In this document: piece by piece, positions 33,210 to 42,232 of the stretch
How positions within the stretch are numbered: the first letter of the stretch is position 1
Layout: each line of letters opens with the position of its first letter
Assembly (NCBI RefSeq): GCF_963676325.1
Contig: NZ_OY781099.1
Span: 2,294,001 to 2,358,000, forward strand
Length of the DNA: 64,000 nt
Direction: 5' to 3'
Source of the DNA: an uncultured Bacteroides sp.
Lineage (GTDB): Bacteria; Bacteroidota; Bacteroidia; Bacteroidales; Bacteroidaceae
Notes under the pieces: model-generated
What the model was told of the DNA's origin: nothing
Database searches by the model: none
What the model saw: the letters and a program-made list of their open reading frames with translations, nothing else
Position numbers and translations under genes: made by a program

Positions 33210-34523
33210 CTATTTAAAAAATTGAACCATCAGCAAACCTACGCCTACGGCCACTATTGTTGAAATAAGGCCAGGCATCATGAATGAGTGATTCAGTACA
33301 TATTTACCTATACGGGTAGTTCCCGTCCGGTCAAAGTTAATTGCCGCTACAACTGTGGGATAGTTAGGAATAAAGAAGTAGCCGTTCACTGCAGGAAACA
33401 ATGCAATAAGCATGTACGGAGAAATAGCCAAAGCAATACCCAGAGGTACAAGAGCCCTGACTGTAGCCGCCTGACTATACAGTAAAATTGACATTACAAA
33501 AAGAGCAATACCGAAAAGCCACGGTGTTGCAGTTACAATATCTTTAATGGATGCGGTTAGTTCCGTAATATTGCCTTCAAGGAAAGTATCGCCCATCCAT
33601 GCAATACCAAAGATGGCTATCACTGCCTGCATTCCGGCAGGAAAAACAGAACCTTGAGTTGCCTTTATGCCATCTGTTTTGGTAAATAAAAGAATAAATG
33701 CTGCTGCCGACAGCATTAAAATCTCAATAATGGACGACATACTCAGTTTAACCATTTCACCATCAATAAGGAACGAGGGTCTTAATCCGCTAAACGAGCC
33801 AAACAAAACAATACAGAATGTAGCAAGAATAAAGACGAAAACTGAAATCAATGCACTACGATTATTCTCAACTTCCTTAGTTTGTATTTTCTTTGTTTCA
33901 AACTCACCCTCAGCTATTCTCTTTTGAAATTCGGGATCATCCATAAGTTCCTTGCCTACATACAAAGAATAAAATGCACCCACCAAAACTCCAATCAAAG
34001 TAGCTGGGATGGTAATTTTCAGGATATCAAACAAAGAAATATTATATCCCGACAATAATCCTAAAAGTGCAACTGTTGCTGCCGATATCGGACTTGCCGT
34101 AATTGCCTGCTGAGATGCTATCACTGCAATTCCCAAAGGACGTTCTGGTCTGATCTTTGTTTCAGTAGCAACTTCTGCAATCACAGGAAGAACAGAATAA
34201 GCTACATGTCCTGTTCCTGCCACAATAGTAAACAGGTAAGTTACAATCGGGCTCAGCCAAACAACCTTTGATGGGTTTTTCCGCAACAGCCGCTCAGCAA
34301 CCTTTACCATATAATCAAGTCCACCTGCAGCCTGCATACAAGAAGCCGCCGAAATAACCGCGGCAATCATTAACATCACATCAATTGGAGGTGCAGTGGG
34401 CTGCAGTCCAAACACAAAGGTGAGAATAGCCAATCCTACTCCACCCATAACTCCAAGTCCAATACCACCTAACCGGGCTCCGATGAGGATAGCCACCAAT
34501 ACAAAAATTAATTGTAGAATCAT
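33210..34523 (-). CDS. Anaerobic C4-dicarboxylate transporter (DcuA/DcuB family)
   Basis: An inner-membrane antiporter that exchanges aspartate, fumarate or malate for succinate under anaerobic conditions. From ATG 34523 it is 437 residues with about 10-12 helices. Family signatures include GARLGGIGLGVMGGVGLAILTFVFGL, MIAAVISAASCMQAAGGLDYMV, TYLFTIVAGTGHVAYSVLPVI and RPERPLGIAVIASQQAITASPISAA. An earlier ATG at 34547 would add eight polar residues and is less likely. It leads the operon with ansB and the porin; the promoter is at 34601-34608. Confidence 0.93.
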   Translation of the reverse strand: MILQLIFVLVAILIGARLGGIGLGVMGGVGLAILTFVFGLQPTAPPIDVMLMIAAVISAASCMQAAGGLDYMVKVAERLLRKNPSKVVWLSPIVTYLFTIVAGTGHVAYSVLPVIAEVATETKIRPERPLGIAVIASQQAITASPISAATVALLGLLSGYNISLFDILKITIPATLIGVLVGAFYSLYVGKELMDDPEFQKRIAEGEFETKKIQTKEVENNRSALISVFVFILATFCIVLFGSFSGLRPSFLIDGEMVKLSMSSIIEILMLSAAAFILLFTKTDGIKATQGSVFPAGMQAVIAIFGIAWMGDTFLEGNITELTASIKDIVTATPWLFGIALFVMSILLYSQAATVRALVPLGIALAISPYMLIALFPAVNGYFFIPNYPTVVAAINFDRTGTTRIGKYVLNHSFMMPGLISTIVAVGVGLLMVQFFK

Positions 34524-34600
34524 ATTACATTCATTCAATGGGTTCAAACGTCATGACATTAATCAAGTATATTACTCTTCTCTATCACATTAGTATTAAA

Positions 34601-34608
34601 CAAATATA
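34601..34608 (-). promoter_or_regulatory. -7 promoter element for the dcu-ansB-porin operon
   Basis: Minus-strand TATATTTG matches TAnnTTTG, roughly 78 bases before the ATG at 34523. Confidence 0.4.
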
Positions 34609-34719
34609 TCCCTAAATAGGTTTGAAAATAGAAATAATAAATCTATATAATATTGAAAACCATTATTATCACATTTATGTTATTAATAAAAAGAGAATCT
34701 GAATTAATCCTGTTATACC

Positions 34720-35160
34720 ATGAAAACTTATTTATTAATATCCTTGCTGATGTTTTCGTTGAGAATATTCTCCCAGGAAATGTATAATCAGGAGAATGAG
34801 GTAAATACTTTAAATAAGTATTCTAATATTGAAAAGATGGATAATAAGAATGTTCCTTTACTTGGAACGTCTGAAAGCTATCTTTATAAATCGGGTGTTT
34901 ATTTGCAAAAATCTGCTAATTTCAGATATTTAGCGCTTGGTTCATTGGCTGCAGGTATCATTATATCCTCAGCAGGCTCTAATTCAAATGAAAATTCCAG
35001 TTCCAACAACGGCAGAGATATATATTATGCAGTTGGTGGTATATTTCTTGCATCATCTTTAGTCTGCACAATTATATCAATCAATTACAAAATGAAGGCA
35101 GGAAAGCAACTCAAAATATCAGCAAGTGGTATGTCTGCCTGTATTGCCTATATATTTTGA
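34720..35160 (+). CDS. Small exported/membrane protein, tandem paralogue 1
   Basis: 146 residues with a signal-like start (MKTYLLISLLMFSLRIFSQ). A polar region is followed by the motif YKSGVYLQKSANFRYLALGSLAAGIIISSAG, a Ser/Asn-rich loop, a second membrane helix (VGGIFLASSLVCTIISINYK) and KAGKQLKIS. The neighbour at 35177 shares this order (S-KSG-Y--KSA-Y-Y-A-GSLAAG, then VCTI-SI-Y--KAGK-LK). They are therefore a recent tandem duplication with fast divergence. I recognise no named family; a two-helix hairpin protein is all that can be said. Confidence 0.65.
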   Translation: MKTYLLISLLMFSLRIFSQEMYNQENEVNTLNKYSNIEKMDNKNVPLLGTSESYLYKSGVYLQKSANFRYLALGSLAAGIIISSAGSNSNENSSSNNGRDIYYAVGGIFLASSLVCTIISINYKMKAGKQLKISASGMSACIAYIF

Positions 35161-35176
35161 TTAAAGGTATAAAATT

Positions 35177-35620
35177 ATGAAAAATATTTTATTAGCAATT
35201 ATACTCCTGATTTCAGTAAATGCATCTTCTCAACAAACGCCAGATCTGGAAAATGAGATAAAGAACTATTATAAACAAGAAGTTAAAGATAGCATAAAGA
35301 TATCGATGGCGATTAATTCTGAAAGCATCTTAAATAAATCTGGTGATTACATGAGAAAATCAGCATATTATGAATATGGAGCAATGGGATCTTTAGCTGC
35401 AGGTGTTGGCTTTATGTTTATAGCCTTCAATAATTTCGACTTTTGGACTGGTAAAGATGCCAATCCTACAACAAGTGCAATCAGCGCTGTTGCAGCTACT
35501 ATATTTTTCACATCTGCCATTGTTTGCACTATTGCATCAATCAGATATGACAAAAAAGCTGGAAAAGAACTTAAATTGTTTATGCGTGGTGGAAAAGGCA
35601 GTATATCATTAACATTTTAA
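35177..35620 (+). CDS. Small exported/membrane protein, tandem paralogue 2
   Basis: A 147-residue homologue of the 34720 product, starting 17 bases after it. The signal is MKNILLAIILLISVNASSQQ. LNKSGDYMRKSAYYEYGAMG then leads into helix 1 (SLAAGVGFMFIAF), helix 2 is AATIFFTSAIVCTIASIRYD, and KKAGKELKLFMRGG follows. Like its twin it ends with a short beta-like tail (GSISLTF). Short spacing indicates one operon with the 34720 and perhaps 35683 genes. Role unknown. Confidence 0.65.
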   Translation: MKNILLAIILLISVNASSQQTPDLENEIKNYYKQEVKDSIKISMAINSESILNKSGDYMRKSAYYEYGAMGSLAAGVGFMFIAFNNFDFWTGKDANPTTSAISAVAATIFFTSAIVCTIASIRYDKKAGKELKLFMRGGKGSISLTF

Positions 35621-35682
35621 CAGTAAAAATATAAAATATTCAACAGAAAGAATTATATTCGCAATATAAAAGGAATTTATAT

Positions 35683-36267
35683 ATGAGAAACGTTATTCTA
35701 ATATTCCTTCTTTTAATAGTTCCCACGAAGGCTCTTTCACAAAAAAGTCCTCAGTCTGTTGTTATTGATTTTTATAAATGGTACTTTGGTGTGATAGAAA
35801 GTGGACAAATTGAAGAGTATCAGCCAATATTTGTTGCCGATTCAGCCGGAATGACAGCACTGGATATGACTAAATATATTAAAAACCTCAGACTCTATAA
35901 TTTCTCCGACAGTCTTATTAATCATGAAGTTGCTTCGTATCAAAGTTGTATCAAAGAGATAGGCAAAATAAAATTCGATGAACTAAACGATAAGTTTCCA
36001 AACCTGGATGATTACAAAAACATAGGCTGTGATTTCTTCAATATTTATCGCTGGTTAATGGACGTTGAACCAATGAATGGAGTAGATATTATTGAGACAA
36101 TAAAAATTAACGAGAACAAAACAATAATCAAAGGACAATTCTTCAGGGGGGATGAAAAGACAAAAGATAAAAGCTATTGGAATAAATATCTGTACGTTAG
36201 TTTGAATAACGAAAATAACACCTGGAAAATTGATCAGATAGAAATCAAAAAGACAAATCTGAAATAG
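35683..36267 (+). CDS. Exported protein, DUF3828/NTF2-like
   Basis: 194 residues with signal peptide MRNVILIFLLLIVPTKALSQ. The mature part begins SPQSVVIDFYKWYFGVIESG, the opening helix typical of NTF2-like/DUF3828 proteins. It ends with strands KTIIKGQFFRGDEK, KYLYVSLNNENNTWKIDQIEI. The fold is a predicted small periplasmic binding or inhibitor-like domain with no known reaction. It lies 62 bases downstream of the tandem paralogues and is probably the last gene of that unit. Confidence 0.65.
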   Translation: MRNVILIFLLLIVPTKALSQKSPQSVVIDFYKWYFGVIESGQIEEYQPIFVADSAGMTALDMTKYIKNLRLYNFSDSLINHEVASYQSCIKEIGKIKFDELNDKFPNLDDYKNIGCDFFNIYRWLMDVEPMNGVDIIETIKINENKTIIKGQFFRGDEKTKDKSYWNKYLYVSLNNENNTWKIDQIEIKKTNLK

Positions 36268-36300
36268 GTTACTATAAACATATAATTTGATTTCTCATAA

Positions 36301-36339
36301 AATGATTAAAAGAACTTTCCACAAGTTCCTTTAATCATT
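36301..36339. terminator. Bidirectional terminator between 35683 and the CDF gene
   Basis: AATGATTAAAAGAACTT and AAGTTCCTTTAATCATT pair (one mismatch) around loop TCCAC, with T runs on both strands. Confidence 0.8.
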
Positions 36340-36346
36340 TTTATAC

Positions 36347-37252
36347 TTATTTTTCAACTACAGTTTTATCTGTTAGTTTTTCATTATTAATATGACTTTC
36401 ATCCTCAGGTTCTGCATGAATATAAACCTCACTCCTATTAATCAAAGAATTAATTTCTCTTTCTATCTTATCGCAGATTTCATGAACTTGCAGCAATGAT
36501 AGATGTGAATCCAAATGAACATTCACCTTGATAAAGGTATCTGCTCCGGCAGAACGAATCTTAAGTCCGTGAAATGACTTCACTTCAGGCATAGAAAATA
36601 GTTTTTCTTCTACAATATGAACCTTTTCTTGTGGAGCTGTATCCAACAATACATCAACAGCCTTTTTACCTAATTTGAATGATACTGAGATTACAAGAAC
36701 AGCTACAACTAAAGCAGCTATTGAATCGGCAAAATAAAAGCCGAAGTTTGCACAGATTAATCCAAACAACACCACTGCTGAACTCCATATATCTGTAGAG
36801 AAATGAAGAGCATCAGCTTCCAAAGCCTGACTATTGTGTTTTTTTGCGACTTTATATAATGCTCTTGATCGTTTTACATCAACAATAATTGCAGTAACTA
36901 CTACAATATAACTCCATGCATTAACCTCAATATGCGTATTTCCGGTGGCCAAACGGTTTATTGCTTCATAAACTATCCAGATACATGTAATAAGAAGTAA
37001 CAAAGTTTCAATTAAGGCTGAGAAATTCTCTATCTTGCCATGCCCATAGTTGTGTTCCTTATCTGCAGGCTTATCGGAAATACTGACAGAAAAGAAAGTA
37101 ATAATAGCCGCAACAAGATCGAGTGTAGAATGCAGCGCTTCAGAAAGGATACCTAAACTGCCCGTAAGCACACCGATAACCATCTTAAAAGCAGTTAAAA
37201 ATATTGCCGCAAAAACAGATAGCAGGGCAACCCTCTTCTTTTCATTTTTCAT
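36347..37252 (-). CDS. Cation diffusion facilitator (CDF) family metal exporter
   Basis: A 301-residue inner-membrane protein expelling divalent metals (Zn, Fe, Mn or Co) in exchange for protons. It has about six helices, the site in helix 2 (LSEALHSTLDLVAA), HNYGHGKIEN in the loop, the helix 5 site ALEADALHFSTDIWSSAVV, and a cytoplasmic C-terminal domain (VKSFHGLKIRSAGADTFIKVNVHLD). The His/Asp pattern H-x3-D with D-x3-H... is closest to the FieF-like branch, but metal choice is uncertain. An inverted repeat (AGTCTG/CAGACT, 37271-37288) between promoter and start may be an operator. Confidence 0.92.
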   Translation of the reverse strand: MKNEKKRVALLSVFAAIFLTAFKMVIGVLTGSLGILSEALHSTLDLVAAIITFFSVSISDKPADKEHNYGHGKIENFSALIETLLLLITCIWIVYEAINRLATGNTHIEVNAWSYIVVVTAIIVDVKRSRALYKVAKKHNSQALEADALHFSTDIWSSAVVLFGLICANFGFYFADSIAALVVAVLVISVSFKLGKKAVDVLLDTAPQEKVHIVEEKLFSMPEVKSFHGLKIRSAGADTFIKVNVHLDSHLSLLQVHEICDKIEREINSLINRSEVYIHAEPEDESHINNEKLTDKTVVEK

Positions 37253-37620
37253 TGTTATCCTTATATATATAGTCTGTTTAGTCAGACTTATTTAAATTAA
37301 TTTTGCAAAGCTATAAAATTTAGTTGAAAGCCATTTAATCGATCTTAAAAATTAGCAGCAAGCAAACTAATATAGATTTAGTCTAATTATATTTAAAGTA
37401 CATTATTCTAAAATGATAATATTATATTAATAATCAACACATTGAGATCTTAAGCAACAATCATTTTAATAAGATTTATTAAAACGATATTATTTTTATT
37501 GTTATGAGTCACCTTATACAAAACAAATTTAGTACTTTTGCGCCATAATATTTTGAGAATAAAAGACAACGGTAAGTAATTGCTTTAGTCTGTAAACAAT
37601 CATAATTGAATCATACTTAA
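37253..37620. other. Divergent control region between CDF exporter and PBP1A
   Basis: It holds the CDF -7 element (TAGCTTTG on the minus strand, 37306-37313) and the PBP -7 element (37533-37540). It also has AGTCTG/CAGACT (37271-37288) and TTTAGTCTAATTA (near 37377), which look like half-sites of a metal-dependent DtxR-type repressor. The rest is AT-rich without a gene. The regulator assignment is a guess. Confidence 0.35.
37533..37540 (+). promoter_or_regulatory. -7 promoter element for the PBP1A gene
   Basis: TACTTTTG matches TAnnTTTG, about 80 bases before the ATG at 37621. Confidence 0.45.
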
Positions 37621-40020
37621 ATGACAAACTTTGATAACAGCAATTTGGTTTCCCGTGGAAAGTCCGCGTTCATCTTTTTAAAATCCAAATACAAAAACTT
37701 AGTTGCTAAATGCAAATCTATTTACCAGAACTCTCCCTGGTACAAAAAAATCATATTAATTTTTTGTTCGTTAATTCTTTTATTCTCTCTTTACCTGTTC
37801 ATGGTAGACATTAATTTCCTTTGGTTATTCGGGAAATCACCAAGCATGTCGAGCATAAACAATCCAAACCAAAGCGTTGCCTCAGAGATTTATAGTGCCG
37901 ATGGAAAACTAATCAGCAAATATTTCAGGGAAAACAGAACTCCGGTGAAATATGAAGAAATATCACCTATATTAATTAAAACACTTATTTGTACTGAAGA
38001 TGAGCGTTTTTATGAACACTTTGGAGTCGACTTAAAAGGTGTATTTGCTGCAATGAAAGATATGACCAAGGGTAATGCGCGCGGGGCAAGTACAATTACT
38101 CAGCAGTTGGTAAAAAACATGTTTAAAGTCCGATCACAATATTCAAGAGGTCTGTTAGGAAACATTCCAGGGCTAAAAATGATTATTATGAAATCAAAGG
38201 AATGGATAACGGCAGTAAAGATTGAAATGTTCTATTCCAAAAAGGATATTCTTACCATGTACCTTAATACAGTAGACTTTGGTAGCAATGCTTACGGCAT
38301 AAAAACAGCGTGCAAAACGTATTTCAACACCACACCCGAACACATTACTATTGAGCAAGCGGCAACATTAGTTGGCTTACTCAAGGCCACAACTACTTAC
38401 AACCCGCGTCTTAAACCAAAAAACAGTATTAGACGACGTAATGTGGTATTGGAAAATTTATTAAAACATCGCCTTATTAGTCCTGCCGAGTTTGATTCTC
38501 TGAAAAGAATTCCTATAAAACTTAATTATAGCATTGAGACAAATTATGGTGGGCAAGCCCTTTACTTCAGAGAAGCTGTAGCAGAATCTCTGAAAGATTG
38601 GTGTAAAGAGAATAATGTTGATTTGTATTCTGACGGATTGAAAATATATACCACCTTGGATACAAGAATGCAAAAGTACGCAGAAGATGCTGTTGACAAA
38701 CAGATGCGTATTGTGCAACGAAACTTCAATAATCACTGGGGAAAAGAAAATCCATGGCAAGACAAAAATCATAAAGAAATAGTTGGGTTTATTGAAGACT
38801 TGGCTAGAAAGACCGCAACATATAAAATCCTGCAACAAAGATATCCTGATCAGCCAGATTCTGTTAACTATTACATGAATAAACCTCACCGCTTAAAAGT
38901 CTTTGACTATAAAGTTGGAGTAAAAGATACCACTTTTAGTACAATGGACTCAATCCGTTACATGGAGAGATTTATGCACACAGGATTTGTGGCAATGGAG
39001 CCTCAATCAGGATTTGTCAGAGCATGGGTTGGAGATATAAACTTTGATTCATGGAAATATGACAAAGTACTTTCAAAACGTCAACCGGGATCTACCTTTA
39101 AATTATTTGATTATGCAACAGCATTTAATAAAGGAATGTCTCCTTGCGATGAACGTGTAGACAAGTCTATTGAATGGGAAGTAATGGAAAAAGGAGAACT
39201 TAAAAAATGGATTCCTAGAAATGCCAATGGAAATTACAGTGGGCAGACATTGACCCTTAAAGCAGCTTTTGCAAGATCAATAAATAGTATCGCTGTACAA
39301 ATAGCAAAAGAAGTGGGTATTGGTGAAATTATAAAAACGGCCCATGCAATGGGAATCAAGACTCCTTTAAATAATATTCCGTCTATTTCTTTAGGATCAT
39401 CAGACGTGTCACTACTTGAGCTGGTGAATTCATATTGCACGGTAGTAAATGACGGTATGACTCACGACCCAGTATTAGTAACAAGAATTGAAGACCGCAA
39501 CGGAAACGTTATCTATAATAATGTCCCTGAGCAAAAACAAGCTATTCCTTATGAAACAGCATTCCTGATGCAACAAATGCTTCAAGGAGGACTTTCCGAA
39601 CCAATGGGAACTACACAAAATCTGTGGTCATTCGACTTATTCAAATACAACACTGATTTTGGTGGTAAAACAGGAACATCTTCTAATCACTCAGATGCAT
39701 GGTTTGTTGGTGTAACTCCTAATCTGGTTGGAGGCGCATGGGTTGGAGGCGAACATCGTAGTATTCACTTCAGAACAGGACAGTTGGGCGAAGGTAGCAA
39801 AACAGCATTGCCTATATTTGGTTATTTTATGGAGAAAGTACTTGCTGATCCTCAATTAACTAAATACAGGGCTAAATTCTCAAAACCAAAACATCCAATT
39901 ACCAGATCTTATCAATGCCAGTCGGCTTATCCTAAAGCTAAAAACGATTCATTAGATAATGCAGCTTCCGATAGTCTTGGTGTAGAGCTGGAAGGTATTG
40001 ATGAAAATATAGAAGAATAA
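37621..40020 (+). CDS. Penicillin-binding protein 1A (bifunctional transglycosylase/transpeptidase)
   Basis: A 799-residue class A PBP that polymerises and crosslinks peptidoglycan outside the inner membrane. A short cytoplasmic N-terminus and one membrane helix (IILIFCSLILLFSLYLFMV) precede the glycosyltransferase domain, with TEDERFYEHFGVD (catalytic Glu near 126) and RGASTITQQLVKNMF. The transpeptidase domain has the SxxK serine near 492 (QPGSTFKLFD), the SxN motif (ARSINSIAVQ) and KTGTS near 683. The C-terminal tail is acidic (ELEGIDENIEE). It is monocistronic, with a strong terminator 25 bases after the stop. Confidence 0.96.
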   Translation: MTNFDNSNLVSRGKSAFIFLKSKYKNLVAKCKSIYQNSPWYKKIILIFCSLILLFSLYLFMVDINFLWLFGKSPSMSSINNPNQSVASEIYSADGKLISKYFRENRTPVKYEEISPILIKTLICTEDERFYEHFGVDLKGVFAAMKDMTKGNARGASTITQQLVKNMFKVRSQYSRGLLGNIPGLKMIIMKSKEWITAVKIEMFYSKKDILTMYLNTVDFGSNAYGIKTACKTYFNTTPEHITIEQAATLVGLLKATTTYNPRLKPKNSIRRRNVVLENLLKHRLISPAEFDSLKRIPIKLNYSIETNYGGQALYFREAVAESLKDWCKENNVDLYSDGLKIYTTLDTRMQKYAEDAVDKQMRIVQRNFNNHWGKENPWQDKNHKEIVGFIEDLARKTATYKILQQRYPDQPDSVNYYMNKPHRLKVFDYKVGVKDTTFSTMDSIRYMERFMHTGFVAMEPQSGFVRAWVGDINFDSWKYDKVLSKRQPGSTFKLFDYATAFNKGMSPCDERVDKSIEWEVMEKGELKKWIPRNANGNYSGQTLTLKAAFARSINSIAVQIAKEVGIGEIIKTAHAMGIKTPLNNIPSISLGSSDVSLLELVNSYCTVVNDGMTHDPVLVTRIEDRNGNVIYNNVPEQKQAIPYETAFLMQQMLQGGLSEPMGTTQNLWSFDLFKYNTDFGGKTGTSSNHSDAWFVGVTPNLVGGAWVGGEHRSIHFRTGQLGEGSKTALPIFGYFMEKVLADPQLTKYRAKFSKPKHPITRSYQCQSAYPKAKNDSLDNAASDSLGVELEGIDENIEE

Positions 40021-40043
40021 AGATAGTTATATATATATGTAAG

Positions 40044-40080
40044 AAAGAAGCACTGGTCTGTTAAGGATCAGTGCTTCTTT
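40044..40080 (+). terminator. Terminator after PBP1A
   Basis: AAAGAAGCACTG and CAGTGCTTCTTT, a perfect 12-bp stem with a 13-base loop, followed by TTTT. Confidence 0.85.
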
Positions 40081-40261
40081 TTTATATCGTCCTTTTCAAG
40101 AAGAAGAAAAACTGAAAAAGCAATAACCAAGCCTATTACACTGCCATGCAGAAAAACAAAAACACATTTAAAATAAATTTAATTGAATTATTTATTTTTT
40201 GAAGCAGTATTTATATACTTCACCTCGTTTAACACGTAAAATAATTTAATCCTGTTTTGCG

Positions 40262-40729
40262 ATGAGGAAGAACACAACATTACTAAGCATCACCAATAAA
40301 GCTTTATCTGCACTATTGGTATTACTCGGATTTAGTGCCTGCACGGCTGGCATAGGTGGAGATAGAGAAGGACCATGTATGTATGGAATGCCATATGTAA
40401 AACATTCTATAAAAGGTAAAGTTGAAAATCAATCAGGGGTGCCTATTAAGGGAATAAGAATAATTTGTAGCATTAAAAATAATTGGATGCCTCAAGACAC
40501 TTTGTTATCCGATATAAAAGGAGAATTCACCCTTATCAAGCAACTCATAGAACCAGATGTAACATACAAACTTGTCTGCACAGACATTGATGGCACTGAT
40601 AATGGTTCCTATAAAGAAGATTCAGTAAATGTAGATTTCAAAAAAAGCGACCTAACCGATGCTTCTGGATGGTTTCAAGGGAAAGTCACAAAGAATGTGA
40701 CAATAAAACTGACCGAGAATGGGAAATGA
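40262..40729 (+). CDS. Radical SAM-associated putative lipoprotein (rSAM/lipoprotein system)
   Basis: A 155-residue lipoprotein. The signal MRKNTTLLSITNKALSALLV ends at lipid Cys27. It is followed by a short glycine-containing spacer, the motif CMYGMPYVKHSIKGKV (residues 39-54), and a carboxypeptidase-regulatory-like beta-sandwich (GVPIKGIRIICSI, DTLLSDIKGEFTL). The stop overlaps the start of the radical SAM gene by 11 bases, showing tight coupling. In families of this layout the lipoprotein is the presumed substrate of the neighbouring enzyme. Cys39-Met-Tyr-Gly is the most suspicious segment for modification. Substrate status is an inference. Confidence 0.85.
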   Translation: MRKNTTLLSITNKALSALLVLLGFSACTAGIGGDREGPCMYGMPYVKHSIKGKVENQSGVPIKGIRIICSIKNNWMPQDTLLSDIKGEFTLIKQLIEPDVTYKLVCTDIDGTDNGSYKEDSVNVDFKKSDLTDASGWFQGKVTKNVTIKLTENGK

Positions 40730-41792
40730 TTTAGGCCTAAGAAAGATCCTCGCACTAGAGATTGCCCGCAAAATAAGAATCAATAAGGTAAAGCTCCACC
40801 CTCTTCGCCAACTTTTCTGGGAGTGTACTTTACGGTGCAATCTCCATTGCCGGCATTGCGGCAGCGATTGCAAGAAAACAACATTAAAAGATGACATGCC
40901 TTTGTGGGATTTCCTCAATGCTATTGACACAATAGCTCCACATGTTAATCCGGCAGAAGTCTGCATTATCATAACCGGCGGCGAACCATTAATGAGAGAT
41001 GATATTGAAAGCTGCGGACTAGCCCTTTACCGCAGAGGATTTCCCTGGGGAATAGTATCTAACGGACTTTATCTCACCCGCGAACGACTTGATGGATTAT
41101 TGGCTTCAGGGCTTCATTCCATCACTATTAGTCTGGATGGATTTACCGAAGAGCATAACTGGATGCGTGGACACCCTAAAAGTTTTATCCGAGCCACAAA
41201 TGCCATTAAGATGATTGCATCAGAAAAAGAATTAAGCTGGGATGTAGTTACATGCATAAACCGCAAAAACTATAAAGATCTGGATGCATTTAAAGAGTAT
41301 CTTATTTCGATAGGCGTAAAGAATTGGCGAATTTTTACTGTATTCCCGGTAGGCCGGGCAGCAGAATTCCCCGAACTTCAACTTACAGATGAAGAATTTA
41401 CAGGTTTAATGGAATTTATAAAGAAAACCCGTAAAGAAGGAAACATTCACCTTAGCTATGCTTGCGAAGGATTCCTGGGAAAATATGAAGGAGAGGTCAG
41501 GGATAATTTTTATTCCTGCGGAGCAGGAGTCAGCGTTGCTTCCATTCTGATAGACGGATCTATTTCAGCCTGCCCAAGTATTCGCAGCAATTTCAGTCAG
41601 GGGAATATTTATCATAATGATTTCATGGATGTGTGGAACAATCGGTTTCAAGATTTCCGTAACCGTGACTGGATGAAAAAAGATCAATGTGCTGCCTGCA
41701 ACCTCTTTCGTTATTGTGAAGGGAACGGAATGCATCTTCGCAATGATGAGGGCGAACTGCTTCTTTGTCATTACAACAGACTCAACAACTAA
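40719..41792 (+). CDS. Radical SAM/SPASM enzyme of the rSAM/lipoprotein system
   Basis: 357 residues. The opening LALEIARKIRINKVKLHPLR is followed by LFWECTLRCNLHCRHCGSDC, with the SAM cluster Cys40-x3-Cys44-x2-Cys47 and extra Cys36 and Cys51. It then has ITGGEPLMRDD, a TIM-barrel core (SISLDGFTEEHNWMRG) and a C-terminal SPASM domain with cysteines in YSCGAGVSV, ISACPS, DQCAACNLFRYCEG and LLLCHY. SPASM enzymes usually modify peptides or proteins. The overlapping lipoprotein gene is the obvious partner. The product and its chemistry are not known to me. Confidence 0.92.
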   Translation: MGNDLGLRKILALEIARKIRINKVKLHPLRQLFWECTLRCNLHCRHCGSDCKKTTLKDDMPLWDFLNAIDTIAPHVNPAEVCIIITGGEPLMRDDIESCGLALYRRGFPWGIVSNGLYLTRERLDGLLASGLHSITISLDGFTEEHNWMRGHPKSFIRATNAIKMIASEKELSWDVVTCINRKNYKDLDAFKEYLISIGVKNWRIFTVFPVGRAAEFPELQLTDEEFTGLMEFIKKTRKEGNIHLSYACEGFLGKYEGEVRDNFYSCGAGVSVASILIDGSISACPSIRSNFSQGNIYHNDFMDVWNNRFQDFRNRDWMKKDQCAACNLFRYCEGNGMHLRNDEGELLLCHYNRLNN

Positions 41793-41829
41793 TTATTCTA
41801 CTTTTACAGCTGACTTAAACTAAACTTCA

Positions 41830-41867
41830 AATCCCGCCTTCGCATTTAATAATGTATAGGCGGGATT
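41830..41867 (+). terminator. Terminator after the rSAM enzyme gene
   Basis: AATCCCGCCT and AGGCGGGATT pair perfectly around an 18-base loop, then CTTTATTT. Confidence 0.7.
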
Positions 41868-42159
41868 CTTTATTTATATTTCAGCACAGTTAAGGATAGT
41901 TCTTCTGCCAATAAAAACAGGATAAGCAGCTATAAACTAAGACAAATATATACAAATAAGGCTTACTATTACAAATATATTTCATTTTAATTAAAACTTA
42001 TTTTTTCAATTATAAAGCAAATCATAATAACATCACATTTACTATTATAATGCTATAACATCATTTATTACTAATAGATACAGCATACACAAGTAAACAT
42101 AAATGAAAAATATATGTTCTTTTTATTAGTTATTTCTTTCTTTTAATTGATAAACGGCT
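41868..42159. other. AT-rich gene-free stretch before gmd
   Basis: About 290 bases, mostly A and T, with no frame or RNA I can support. It is followed by the gmd promoter. Confidence 0.35.
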
Positions 42160-42167
42160 TATCTTTG
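42160..42167 (+). promoter_or_regulatory. -7 promoter element for gmd-fcl
   Basis: TATCTTTG matches TAnnTTTG, 65 bases before the ATG at 42233. Confidence 0.5.
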
Positions 42168-42232
42168 CACAAACAAATAATATTGTTGACATAATACAGC
42201 TATTAATAATAAAGAAAATAATAATAATAGGT

